From NCBI GenBank assembly GCA_023213395.1, contig CM041465.1, positions 41,113,741 through 41,177,740 on the forward strand: DNA of 64,000 nt, given 5' to 3'. The DNA comes from Cycas panzhihuaensis (lineage: Eukaryota > Cycadophyta). The position numbers were made by a program, and so were the translations under genes. Positions 34,597-46,904 of the stretch are shown here, in pieces; the first letter of the stretch is position 1, and every line of letters starts with the position of its first letter. Below the pieces are notes generated by a model. The model searched no databases and had not been told where the DNA came from. It saw only the letters and a program-made list of their open reading frames with translations.

Positions 34597-35025
34597 TATT
34601 AGATGATATAATGTAAGCTTTATGTTTCTTTATGTCATTATTTAGTCACATGTTTAATATGTAATTTAAGTAATTATAATGTTTTAAACTTAGGTTTATT
34701 TTACTAATTTATGGAAGGTCGTTGAAATGCAAAATTGCATTCTAACGAACCTCCTTAGTATTTATTCATCTCCTAGATTCATGAAGATGGTTCCAAGAAT
34801 CTAGGAGGTCTGTCCAAATGCCAGTTTAAAGGCTAGTTTTGGTTGATAGTGGTTTTGTATCATGGTATTTATTTCTCATTAATAAATTAGATTTAGGAGG
34901 TGGTTTTTCTTCCCCAAAAGGGGTTTTCTACCTATCAATTAATGTGTACCTGTGTAGTGTTACTTCCTGTTATTTCTTGCATATGTAGATCCTGTTAACA
35001 CTGTACATGTGCCTCTCTTCTCACA
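34597..35025 (+). repeat. Element G 3' LTR
   Basis: TATTAGATG...CTTCTCACA, 429 bp, followed by CTTTC. It differs from the 5' LTR by scattered transitions and one 10-base insertion. Confidence 0.95.
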
Positions 35026-35719
35026 CTTTCTTCTTTTAGATAGGTTAAGTATTGCTTGGTCTTCCTTGTTTCCTTATTATTTTTCCTTGTTTTCCCTTGT
35101 CAATTTACCTATAGGTTAAATGGAATTTACAGGGGGAATTGACATCCAAGTACTTGTTAGGTGCTCATGATACTTGGAAGATCTTAGGGCTATTTCTGAG
35201 GTTCATATCTCTTTCACTCACTAAGTTCATCTTGTATACTTTTGGTTGATTACTTTGTAACATTTATAAGTAATATATTTATATAGTATGGTGTTTTTTA
35301 GTGCTTGAGAATTATTTTCTCTTGTATGTGGGAGTGCTTTCCTATTGTTGTAGGTATTCAAGAACTAAAGAGCTACCCCATTCTCTTTCCATACCTCTAT
35401 CTCCTCATCACTTCATTCTTGTCAAGATAAAGTTTCCCACTATATATCCAAAATACAACTAGAGTTTTGGCATGTGCCCATGACTACAAGGGGTAAGTCC
35501 AACCTACTTTTGTTGTTCTTATCTTCACATTTAAAAGTTTATCAAAGAACTTTTTTTTATCATACTATTGTCTGGCAAGTAGAAATGCTATTGAATTTTT
35601 CCTAAAAAACTTATAAATACAAATTCTTCTTACTTAAGATGCATTCAAGCTCAATTTTGATGTACTAAGGAAGGATAAGGATTGAAGAGTCATGCTACAT
35701 TGATTCTAGGTAGACCTCT

Positions 35720-36200
35720 TTTTTTTCTTTTTCTTTCTAAGTCATTAAAAAATAAAACACAAAAAAAAGGAATATAAACAAAAAGAAGAATAAGAGGAAA
35801 ATATATTAAGCTCTCTTTTTCCCTAGTTTCCTTTTTTCCCTCCTAAAAGAAAAAGAAAAACAAAAAGTAAGAAGTTATTTTTATCTTGTCTTGATTTCCT
35901 TTTCACTTCTTTCAAACAAAAAAAAAAGAGAAAGAGAAAGAGTTCTTTTCCCTTTGTTTTGCATTCCTTTTTCACTTCCTTTAAACAAAAGAGAAAAAGA
36001 AAAAGAAGTTATTTTTCTTCTTTCATTTCTTTTGTTTCCCTTTCCGTTTCTTCAGAAAAAGGAAAATAAAAATAAAAAGAAGCTAGTCTTTTTTTTACTT
36101 TGCTTTCTCTTTCCCTTCTTTTGAAAAGACAAAAAAGAAAAGAAAAGAAAAGTAGAACACCCCAAAATCCTAAAAAAAATAAAAAAAGAAAAGCGTTTCT
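35720..36200 (+). repeat. Tandem purine/pyrimidine repeat in element E LTR
   Basis: About five units of roughly 70-80 bp, each a pyrimidine-rich arm (tttcctttttccct type) followed by a purine-rich arm (aaaaaagagaaagag type), so each unit can pair with itself. The same array is present at 48600-49085 in the second LTR. Confidence 0.75.
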
Positions 36201-37165
36201 TTCATTTTCTTACATAGTGCATTGGATCACTTACATTTTATAATAGAATTGAGAAATTGCATAGGAAGTATAAGTGAAGGAGAGGATTACATAGTTACGA
36301 TTCTTCAAACTTGTAGGGCCATATTATATTTATTAGTTTGGTTGGATCATTGCTTTTATTAAATCAAAATAGTGTATAATTACATTAGGCATATGATCCT
36401 TGTTAGCTTGCTATAAGTTAGCTTCCTCTTTTGGCCCACATTAGACCCATATATACCTTACATGTGTTACCCAATTTAGTTGCCCAACTAGCCATGGAAA
36501 GGCATTTTCAAGCCTCATACTCATGCCCAAGTGGTGTATGAGCACCTTGTATGGGAAATTTCACTTGCACCATCCCTCATAAATACCCTTCAATGTGCTA
36601 GGTCTCTTGCTCCTTAGTTTTGTTATTTGTCTTACCCCTATTCTCACATGTTCATTAGTGACCATACTAGGAACTCATTAGTTAAAAGCCCACTTAGAAT
36701 TGCTAGGCCCCTCCCTTTCGTCTCTTTTTTCTTTCACTTTCTTTAGTTAAGGCATTTAGGTTGTGCAAGGACCCCTTACACATATCCCTCCCATTTGTAT
36801 GAAGTTGTTCATGCCTTGAATATGATAATGTTCTTACTACTTATGTGGTCTCCCACCTTTAGTTTTGAACTTTTAATACACACCTATCCCTATAAGTCAC
36901 CAAGAGTCACCTATAGCAAGTCAATTTCAATTAGAATAGGCCCATGCCTTATACCAACTATATGCCTAAGGTTGGCCCTAACATATGGGCCCATATCCAC
37001 ATTACCTACTCATCTAAGAGGATGTGGATCCCATGTATCAATCTAATGAGGATGACGGGTTCTACTAGAACCTGATTGGATCCCATACTCACATAATAGG
37101 GAACATTCCCCTAAATAACCTATTTAGGCTTATAAAACATCCACTCCCCCTTTCTCATTTGAGCT

Positions 37166-37180
37166 TGGTCACTAGAGTGG
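37166..37180 (+). other. Element E primer-binding site (decayed), first copy
   Basis: tggtcactagagtgg eight bases after the LTR end. It looks like a TGGCGAC-type site, common in plant Ty3/gypsy elements, after CG decay. The second copy at 50059 reads tggtcactagggtgg. Confidence 0.55.
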
Positions 37181-37223
37181 ATATGTTCGTCCCTCTAATC
37201 AAACTCGCACCCCTCCATGGGGT

Positions 37224-39450
37224 ATGATGATGGCCATAACAGCCTACTTTGAGGCAACGATAGGAGAATCTACTCCTACATGGCCATAATATTTGTTATT
37301 TAATGCCTAAACTTCATCCACATTAATCCCAATCATTGCTTCAACCCAATTGATGGTCCTACTTGCCATAAACATAATAACCACATCCTCATCTCTTAAC
37401 ACCTCACTTGGGATGGGACCTGAACCATCTCAATCCCCTTCCCATACCATACCTCAAGTCTCTCAACTAACTTCCATTACTCTATGCCTATAAACTTCCA
37501 TTACCTAATGGATCAAGGTTTTGGTTTCTCCCATTGTCTCTTCCATTCTTCCTTGTCCTCACTATGTAGGACCTAATAGAGGACCTGTAATTCACCACTA
37601 CCTGCATCATACTAACCCTTCCTTATATATCCCATTAAGATATATAGCCTAACAATGGGAGAATAGTAGGTCTTTCTCTTTCTTGGCTTATAAGGTAGAT
37701 CCTCTCCACCATTATGGGGTTACACCTCTTATTATAGGACCATTCAAGTATAACCCCTTACCTTATCCTTCCTCATAATCGTCTCATTATGTCCCCCTAT
37801 CATATTCTTATTAAGGCACATCCTTAGCACCTTCTATATCCCTTTCTATAACTATCATTTTACAAGGGGAAATGGCTTAGACCAACCCCTTATATCTCAC
37901 TCCTTTGTATGGGGGTCCAAGTTATTCTTAACCACCCCTTAACTCCTATTATCCTTATCTAGGTGTGACCCTTCCCTATTAGGTAAGGGGCATATCCTAA
38001 TCAATAACATCATATATACTCCACTAACAAGGGTACACACCTTATCCCACACCCTTATCCCATGTTAGATACTACTTGTAACCATCAGATCTTTTAGTCC
38101 AACGTAGGGCATGTCCCTTTATGGACTATATGTCTAGCCCTATTTTCTTGGAGGCATTATGAATAATCCTCCCACCTCATCCACTAGAAGTACCCACGTT
38201 TGATGGAACTTCCTCTTAATATCCTATTGATCATGTCAAGGTATTTTCCATGGTGTGTATCAACTACTGGGCATAGGACCATATTTTATTAAAATTATTC
38301 CCCAAGGTCACTTCACAAAGACACCTTAAAGTGGTTCTATCATCTACTCATTCATTTATTTTCAATAGTTAGTTAGCATATTTATCAACTATTTCAATGT
38401 TGTAAGACCCTTTAAGAGTAGGGTTAAGCCCTTACTCTTTATTAAGTAAGGATTGGATAAGCTCAACTTAGACTTCATCTAATGGTTTTATAACATACAA
38501 CTCAACCACAGTTAATTACTTGGCTTTAGAATCTATTAAGATCTAAGTAGGTCTCAAAAATATTAGTAATAATACACCACATCACATAGCACAACCTACC
38601 CCACATGACCAAAGGCCCTAATAATAAGCTTCTAAGCCTTCTATTGGTAATACTAATAAAAACCATGGATTATTTCATGTATGTTATTCACTCTTTTGAA
38701 TGAGTATTTAAAAACTTAAAACTATAACTAAACTAATCTACACCAAATCCATAGGCTCCATCCCATGGTTATAATATGATCTATCAAGTTGCTTAAACCA
38801 TGGGATCATCAAAAGAAGGATTTGAACCTTTCAAAGAAATAAAACCCCAAGCCTCTTTTGAAAAGAGGTAGTGCTCAATCCATGGCCATTGCACCTATGA
38901 TGACAGCCATTATTGGACCTAACATATCAAGCTAGCTCAACCATATGGCCCTCCATCACAACTTAGTTCTAAACTAAACCTAGTCTAATTGATCCACCAA
39001 GATCCCTTTCCTAGCCATGACACTCTTAAGAAACCTTCCTAATAATAATATTAGCTAGGTAAGGGGAAGTCCCAACCCTAGAGAAATGGGACACCTCCTA
39101 ACTTGCCACTTAATCAACCTAAAGATAAGGCCCTAATTGATCCACCTAGTCTAATAAGCCCTATAGCTTAAAATCCTCCCCCATGCTCTAACATTAAGGG
39201 AAAATGGATCATCTACATGTTAGAGACCACCTAAGTATATCCAATAAACCATGCCCAGGTAGCTAAGGAAATTAGGGAAGCTTCTACATCTCACCAACCA
39301 CTTATGGACCCATCCCCCACAAAAATCCTCATTATCCCAAGGCTATTCTAGTTTGACATGGGTGACACTATTTTAGAAGTGCCTTTCCCTAACCCATAAG
39401 TAAGGGGAAGACTTTCTCGATTATTGAAGAGCTCCACATGGTGTCCATAG
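37224..39450 (+). pseudogene. Element E gag remnant (Ty3/gypsy type)
   Basis: The first ATG cluster after the PBS is at 37224-37232 (MMAITAYFEATIGES). 38255-38350 reads CINYWA-stop-DHILLKLFP and, after a shift, LKWFYHL: the Retrotrans_gag core, the same block as element F (IDYWAYDHILMKLFPRSL). Downstream to 39450 the frame is broken repeatedly. The N-terminal half is Pro/Thr/Ser-rich. The second E unit begins with the same protein (MVALSVYFKEIIGES at 50120). Confidence 0.8.
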
Positions 39451-40230
39451 GCATGTTTGTGATGGATGTCTTATAGAGACGCCTTGATTAATAAGCTTTA
39501 CTCCTTGAGGCCCTTAGCCATAAGGATGTACATATTCATGTAGTAGCCATAACCTCTCATGGGCCACCTACTATCTCATTCAACTTGGATGAGGAACCAC
39601 TTGATAATGAGAAAAAGTACCATTAGCACTACCCATTTAGCACAATGACTAAGACTCTTGAACTTACCCTAAAGAGGATCATTGTGGATAATAGCTCCTT
39701 ATCCAATGCTATGCCTATTTAGATGCTTGAGAAATTAGGTATCAAGGCTCTTGGGCCTATCTCTTAGAAATGCTAAGGGTACAATAGGAGTGAGAAGGAA
39801 CCTCTAGGGGTTATGACCCTACCTCTCACAATTGAAGATAAGATTATTCCCATTGACATCATCATTCTCAATATTAATGTTGATTATAACCTTCTTCTAG
39901 GATGACCTTGGTTGGATCAAATGGGAGTAGTCTACTCTTCATTATGAGACAAATTCAAAATTGTCCATGAGGAACAAGTACAAGTTATGACTCATGAGAC
40001 TCCTCTATCTCAAACATAACTTTTGGATTTTCAAGCCATTTTTTATACCATGGATAATGGTTTAGAACCCATTAACCCTTTCATGATATCCATCTTTAAT
40101 GAGGCACACCCATATCATGGGGAAGATCACCCATCTCATTAGCATAACATGGTCTAATTTGGCCCCATAAGCATAGGTAGTTATGGCTATCTAACCATCC
40201 TTAGTGTCCTTAAATCAAACACTAAGGATA
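39451..40230 (+). pseudogene. Element E retropepsin-like protease remnant
   Basis: 39461-39590 reads VMDVL and later SHGPPTISF; 39675-39720 reads RIIVDNSSLSNAM, where the Asp-Thr/Ser-Gly site is Asp-Asn-Ser; 39885-39902 is YNLLLG, followed by PWLDQMGVVYSSL. 40170-40200 has ISIGSYGYL. The same blocks in the same order are found in element F (SHGPPVISF, IVDNGSSINAM, YNLLLG, GVGGYGYL), so E and F are one family. Stops at Trp, Gln and Arg positions. Confidence 0.8.
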
Positions 40231-41320
40231 ATAAGCTCCCTTCATGATAGGTAGCTCTTATCTCCTACATAAGGGGGAAACCATCCCATGAGGACACCTC
40301 TCCTCAATTTTGGTCCTTGCTCAAGGACCCCCAATCACTTTCTAGAGCCTTTTTATCTGAGATGGTCACCACCTTCTCCATCCATTCACACAAATTTCTA
40401 AGGAAATACCCCTTGTCTTATCACCAATTTGGATAATGTCTTAAGATCCCCTTATGATATTCCTTCATAGTCTAAGCCCTCATTGAGTGCCACGATCCAT
40501 TTTCCTTCCATATCATGAACTGTTAATATGGTTCAATATGTATGGGATTTCATAGACACTATTGTCATATAGCTTAAGTTTAATTAAGCCCCTTCGACTT
40601 GTGATTCAAGCCATGAGTTTGAGTCACTATTACCCCATGATAAATCTACTATTTATCAGTTGCTTTCCTCTAACTCTCCCCTTAAGTAGGAGCATGATCC
40701 ATACATTCCCACTCATGATATCCAACCTAGACGGTCCCTATGTAGACCACTTAAGAAATCTTATAATTAATCTTCCCCTATGGGGGATAATTACTTTGAA
40801 ATGAAACTAAACTACCTTTGTTTATAATGTGCATTAATCTTATTAGGGGCATGCCATTATGCTTAACTTATCATCTCATCCCATCCTTTTCCATTGGTGG
40901 GATTTTTACCTCACTTAGGTCATACCTTGCTTTGATAAGTCATTTCTCCTACCTTATCCTTTTCCATAGCCAAGATTTTACCCCATGGTGGTAATTTCTC
41001 TAGTAAGAGCCTAAACTACCAACCTTTCTCTAAAACAAACCTAAATTATCTTCATCTATGACATATATTGCCCCTACTAAGGGAATCTTCTCATGTCATA
41101 CCTATTACCCTATCACATCCTTAGCCATTAGTAGGATATTATCCCATAGGGGGCATTATACTCTGCAATGAGTTTAAACTATCATTTGTAGATATTATTT
41201 GAAAAAAAAAAATATTAAACACTCTAAAAAATAACCAAAATTGTATTTCCTTTTTATTTCACTTAGATTTCATATATTTCGCCTTTTGGTTCATCATTAA
41301 AATGAGCCTAAACTACATTT
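40231..41320 (+). other. Element E region after protease with degenerate repeats
   Basis: No RT motif was found. 40790-41320 holds degenerate units around gagcctaaactacc (41007-41020; variants near 40805, 41170 and 41304) mixed with ccatggtgg-like palindromic arms. The 14-base motif occurs in each unit of the element F minisatellite (minus strand). Confidence 0.55.
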
Positions 41321-44300
41321 ATTTCTTATGGATGTATACCCACAAGGTGTGACTCCACTACATGCCTATGATGGCACCCTTTTATCTAATATGAGTTGCT
41401 TCTCCTCCATGGGGTCATGAGACTCCTCCACGAGTATAAATTGGTACTTATATATCACATTGTGACAAGACGTACATATCAATGGGTGTATAATTATTTT
41501 ATGTGTCATGTATGCTATGATGCCATACATAAGAATAATACCAACTTAATAGCATATAAAATCAAATCATAACTCCCCACATAAATGGCATAATGTAACC
41601 ACATCCATCCATATAAGAGAACATAGAAATAAATCAAATATGGGAGAATGAATCAACCTCTATAAATAGTACAACAAATGGATTTATATACGTCATATCA
41701 TAAGAGAGATAAAATACTTGCAAGGATGTATAATTACCTAAAGGGATTTATAATATGTATTCTCAACATTGGAGGTCTAGCTTACCTCTACTAAAGTCCC
41801 CAACTCCATAACACCATGTCATGGCATACCACTCTTACCTTGAGTAAGCCCCCTCTCAAGCACCCTAATGTTAACTTTTATGTTGTGCCTGGGATATTGT
41901 GTGGCCCCACTTTGCTCCTCTCATCTCTCATTTATCATCATGGAGTGTTTGTAGAGTTCTTATTATGGATTTATCCCAATCTAACCACCATCTAATCCAT
42001 GAGGTAATCATGCCTGGCCTAGAAGTGGTCCCTCTCACATTGGACCTCCTCTAGTCTCCTTCATAGCTACATAATTTATGCCTCTACTCTATGAACCATC
42101 TCAAGTGGAGCTATTATAGTTGGGGCCACTACTCCTCTCCTCATCCCTCTAACTCTCTAATCCTTACTTGAAACTCATGTCACTCATTTACCCACATCTC
42201 CGTTACCCTCATTATAGGGGTAAACACCATCATATAAGGATGTGCTAATGTTGGCTCCCCATTATCTATAATAAGAGGCTACCCCTCTATATACACTATG
42301 GGGATGAGCTCATCGATCACACATCACACAAACTTTATAGTAAGACTCCTAACTACCAATTAAATAAACATAAGCATCAATAATTATCATATATGAAATA
42401 AAAAAGGAAACTAATAAAAACTAAATTATAAATCTAACAAAATAATTAAATAGGTAAGTAAGAATTATATATCCATAAGGGACTCCTCCCTCTCCCTTTA
42501 TGGTTGCATCATAGGCCACCTCTCCCTCAATGGCTACCTCCTCCTCATCTCTTGCTACCTTCTCATCCTCTCTGACCACCTCATCGACCATGGCCTACTC
42601 CTCCTCTACATCCTTGACCCCCTCCTCATCAATGCTCTAATAGACACCCATATACATATGTTACACATAGTCGTCCAATCCTAATCAATCCAAGGATACA
42701 TCATGAACCATATATGGATCTTGCTCAAGCTCTCATAATCACCTTAATCAAGTCAACCATCTATGTATAAGTGGTTCCCCATCCTCCATCAGTTTTGGTC
42801 TTGTCCTAAGACCAACAACATGGAAGTGATAAAAAAACCAACACTAAAATAGGATATAATATAAAAAGACCCCATGGTTGATGAATCAAATCTAGTCTAA
42901 TTGAGCTTATATGTTGTCCACTAGGAGGGCTACCTAATCAAGTTGCTCTCCTCCCTTACACCACTAGAATACACCTACCTATCCTCTAGGAACCTCTCTA
43001 TAGTTTTATATTTAGGATATTTAAAATAAAATAGCATATAGATCAACTTCCTTAATTGAGGAATTACTAAATTAGTAAACCTAATATACCTCTCAAATTA
43101 CCTCCTCTCTAATCCCACAAGCCCCTACTATAGAGGAATAGGGTTTCTACTCTGTGTGCCTCCTTTGTACTAGGAAATACACCAAACTCTGAGGATGCTC
43201 CCCTTGTCAAAATCCTAAGAATCCTCTATACATCTAGTGGCATAATCATCACATCCCCAATGGTTAGTAGATAAAAAACTTGGTGATGTTGGTCCTAATG
43301 GGATATGATGTCTACTAGTAAGGCCTACTCTGATGTATATTGTCATGTCATGGTCACGTGTAGTATCCTACATCATCTTAGAATGCCTCTATCCTACTCC
43401 ATCATCAATTAAGTAAGTCTCAATATGGGAGTAACTTTTTTTGCATGGTTATCAATTACAATGACAACTTGCAAAACAATGTAAAATATAAGAAAAACTA
43501 CTCTATAACAATCCTAGGCTAGTCATATGCTATTAGTCAGTCTAAATAAGTCATTCAGGAGTCAATTATATATAAAATTTCTATTTTTTTCCATTTCTAT
43601 TTCGTACCATAGAAAGTCTGTCTATACCATAAAGTTTCATATGGTATCATAAAGTTTTTTTATGGTACCATTAGAAATATAAGCAGTACCATGGGGGTTT
43701 TTAGGAGAATTTGTAGTACTGCAACATTTCATGGTACATGAAAAAAAGAAAATAATAACTTAGGACCAATTTTAATCTATTCAAATTGAACTAGACATCA
43801 AATTACCCTAATTTAGACACAAATAAGGCTCAATTTGGCCTCTATTTGGGTAAATTATACTAAGTTATGGAAAAACCCTAAAAGAAATTTAAAAATACAA
43901 AAAAAAAAAAAAAAAAAAATTATAGCTTTTACTTATTGGTTGTGGTTTGATAGCTACCATGGTCAATTCCTATATTCAATGGCTCTTTCTGCTCATAAAT
44001 CTAATGGTCAATTTTCTCTCAATGATCTCTGGAAGTTTAGGTGTTAAAAATGGTTAGGTTTTCTTAAGAAATTTCTTAACTTATAAATGTAAAAATGAAA
44101 ATAAAATACCAATTAGAAAACCTATATCTATCTGTCTATCTATATAATGGTTATAACATTATCATTAAGCACCTATTTTGCCTCTTGTTCATTCCATTGG
44201 GATCCTAATTTCCTAGACTCTTTCCATGCTCCCTTAAAATAGCTATTCATACCACCCACTATTGTTATTTTTATGCTTAAAATCTTGTTTATATTGTCAT

Positions 44301-45440
44301 TGATGCATGATATTAATGACTCTATTTTGATTTGAAATCTTACCCTTCTTTACCATGGGTAAACTATTCCTTTACATATAAATGTTTATAGTCTATAGGA
44401 CCATTGCACAACATTGAATCCCTATTTTGTGCTCATGATAGCCATTATACATTGAGCATTACTTAACCCCCTCCTTTCTTTTGACATCATACACCCTATT
44501 TTTCACTTAAGATGACCTTGCGCCTCATATACAAGTGCCTATAACTTATTCCTTCACTAAATATAAACCTTACTTGGCCATGCTATCAATCTATAGGTCC
44601 CTCAACATACCTTTTGAGTGAGTTTTAAGTGGCCTTATTAATCTCACATCAACATTGCATGATGATATACTTATAGATTGCTTATTCTCCCAACTTGTGG
44701 CTTTATACTATAGCTTTACACTAACACCTATTATCTTTATAAACCCATTGCTTTGCCAAAAGCCTATATTACATCCTATTTAGCTCTTTTTATAGTAGAT
44801 AGTCTTGGCTCCTCATGGTTATTAGCCTTAAGTCCTTGCTCCATATATATCTACATAATATAGCACTGAGAGCTCTCAAATGAATTGCTCTAAATACCCC
44901 TATCATTTGACCCTCTTCATTAGCTTCCTATAGTCTAGTTACACCATCTATTAAAGCATAGTTGGCATGGTGGGTTTGCTTGACTTCCTTATAGGTTGAC
45001 TCATCACCATACCTACTTCACACCATTAGTGCTTTACATATATATGCTCTTAAAAAAAAGAACACATATATATGAGTTAATAGAGAAGCATATTTGTTAG
45101 CACCTACTTGGCATTTAGGGCAATTGTATATGAATCTCATCATTACCTATGATATATAGTTTGGATTTAGTTTTATGGGTCATCTTAGTACCGATATCCA
45201 ATTATTTATAAACTCATTATGATCTTAATCATGATCAAAACCTATTTGACATGGCTATAGCCTGCTATGGGTTTTAGTGGTCATGATACTAATGTATAAT
45301 TACTCATAGGGACCAAGTATTACTTGTTGCCTTAGTTAGAGTTTATATACCAACCTAAGTCCTTATGACATTGTTCAATTTATTCTATCTCCCCTTATTC
45401 AGTGAGTTTACTCTAAGCTACCTTTACATATCTTCATGGC
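41321..45440. other. 4.1 kb within element E without recognisable gene
   Basis: Expected place of RT; none of the RT, RNase H or integrase motifs could be read. 43595-43745 has a cluster of ATGGTACCAT-like palindromes and 43898-43919 a run of A. The part at 42430-43360 has a coding look on the minus strand (separate entry). 43860-45440 shows no frame of note. Confidence 0.5.
42430..43360 (-). pseudogene. Possible decayed reading frame of unknown type
   Basis: On the minus strand, pieces such as LTIGDVMIMPLDVYR near 43255 and an acidic tail (MVDEVVREDEKVARDEEEVA near 42595-42530) suggest a former protein, with stops and shifts between. The first block is faintly like plant mobile domain proteins found in transposons, but I cannot defend that assignment. 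It could be an insertion into E or chance. Confidence 0.25.
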
Positions 45441-45449
45441 ATTGATCAT

Positions 45450-45830
45450 CCACATTGACAGGAGTAGCCATGGGAATCCTAAACCTTTTTCTATAGGTTA
45501 TACCATTTGAGATCATTTAGGAAATATCCTCATATTCTCTAGAGTCTATTTGGCCATAGTAACCAACAACATAATTAAGTATGTTACCATCAAAGAAGCC
45601 CTAAATGATGCTTTGAATGTTCATCATGGCCCTATTATATTGTATTTTGACTCTCATCTCATTGTATCCTAGCTCACATAGGTCTACTAGGTCTATTACC
45701 TATAGTTGAGAGTCCCTTATGATCAAGCTAGATCCCTTCTAACCCAATTCTCCTCCATCTCCATTCACCACATCCCACAAGAATTGAATACTAAGACTAA
45801 TAGATTTGTTACGTTCATCCTTAAGCATCA
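45450..45830 (+). pseudogene. Element E RNase H of the plant RVT_3 type
   Basis: The frame reads HIDRSSHGNPKPFSIGYTI, a stop, DHLGNILIFSRVYLAIVTNN, KYVTIKEAL, FDSHLIVS and SISIHHIPQELNTKTN. This follows the DGSS(x)GNPGP, TNNxAEYxAL, DSxLIV and HIPRExNxxAD pattern of RVT_3-like RNase H, used by some plant Ty3/gypsy lineages (Tat/Ogre type) as an additional RNase H and also found in LINEs. The first Asp and the DS Asp remain; the catalytic Glu is Lys and the last Asp is Asn. Four stops interrupt it. Confidence 0.75.
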
Positions 45831-46904
45831 CTTACCACTAGATAATAATTTTCTTCCAAGCCAATAAGCCCACCATTAAAACACACACTAAGGAGACAAG
45901 CCTTCTTATTATCGCCTCTAAGGGGTACTTACTAAAGAGGTTAAACTATGGTAATAACCTTAGGTACTCTTAGCCCATTTTATATTATGAACCATACTAT
46001 TAACTTCCCTTATGCTTAAACGAAAGCCTAAATTACTACCAATGCTTTGAAATAAGGGTAAACTACTATGTATACTTTTACATACTCGATCAGGTCATGG
46101 TCTTTCTAAGGTGCATTACTCCTTGATACCCATAACCTCATCCTCTTTATTGTTTCATTATCATTTCCTAATTTATTTGGTTCCTTTTCATGCATATTAT
46201 CTAAAGTAAAAATCATAAAAATAATATAAAATCAATAAAATCTAAAAAAATACTAAACCTCAAAGCACAAAAAATTTATAAAATAATAAAAGCCTAAAAA
46301 TAATATAAACTAATATAAATTCATAAAAAAGAAATATAAAACCAAAATTTTTTCTTTGAGACAAGCCTAAACAACTCATCCTCTAAAAGATAGATGCTAA
46401 TTAGGTTAAGCTATAGTAATCCATTATAACTTTTAAGTCTTACCCTTGGGTATTTGAGGTACTACCTTATATATCTAAGGTTTGTGGTTTTTGAGCCTAA
46501 TTCAAGGTCACAATACCCATCTTATCTTATTATTAGGGTAGTTCTCTAACCACATTCCATCAGTCTAAAAGATAACTACTAGTGAGGATAAACAATGGCG
46601 GCCCTTGTTTATACTTTCCTAGGTTTGTTGTGGCCATTGGCCTATCCAAATCAATCTAGTCAATAACCCATCATCCCTCCTAGCTAAGTGCCTTTAACAT
46701 AGCTTGCTAATAAGACTAAACTAAGTACAACACCCTCTGATTATCTACTATTGAGGTAAATAAATAGTATACCTAGACCCTCTTTTTACATACATGAGTA
46801 TATTATTTGATTAACATCATTTGTGTTAGCAACATTCACCATCTTTTGGTGATAGGTTAAAGAGGATCTACTACCAAGTGGCAGTATTTCCTAGCTACAA
46901 GGAA
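45831..46904 (+). other. Element E 3' untranslated region with degenerate repeats
   Basis: No integrase motif. Units around taaact/gcctaaa with palindromic arms recur at about 45945, 46020-46060, 46360, 46560 and 46715, resembling those at 40790-41320. The region ends at the second LTR; the purine stretch before it (ctacaaggaa) is a weak polypurine tract. Confidence 0.5.

Larger units (their letters stand above)
27277..35025 (+). mobile_element. Element G: Ty1/copia element carrying host gene sequence
   Basis: 7.75 kb with LTRs of 419 and 429 bp, a perfect CTTTC target duplication, PBS, polypurine tract and full copia domain order on the plus strand. gag-pol is one almost continuous frame interrupted mainly by stops at expected Gln codons. 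Its leader holds an antisense UBP22-like fragment and a C-tract repeat. It belongs to a different copia family from A/B/D and C. Confidence 0.95.
26283..37157 (+). repeat. Element E first LTR, split by element G
   Basis: Homologous along its length to 46905-50050; both start at TGACTCA after a GGAA. After removing G with one CTTTC (7754 bp) it is about 3.12 kb, against 3.15 kb for the second copy. Homology includes the 26890-27000 block (catggatttactcccc and neighbours), the purine/pyrimidine tandem repeat at 35720-36200, and the end ccccctttctca. No long reading frame. Confidence 0.8.

Noticed and set aside
35891-36124. Frames made of Lys, Glu and Phe runs
   Set aside because: Translation of the purine/pyrimidine tandem repeat; the same occurs at 48699-48959.
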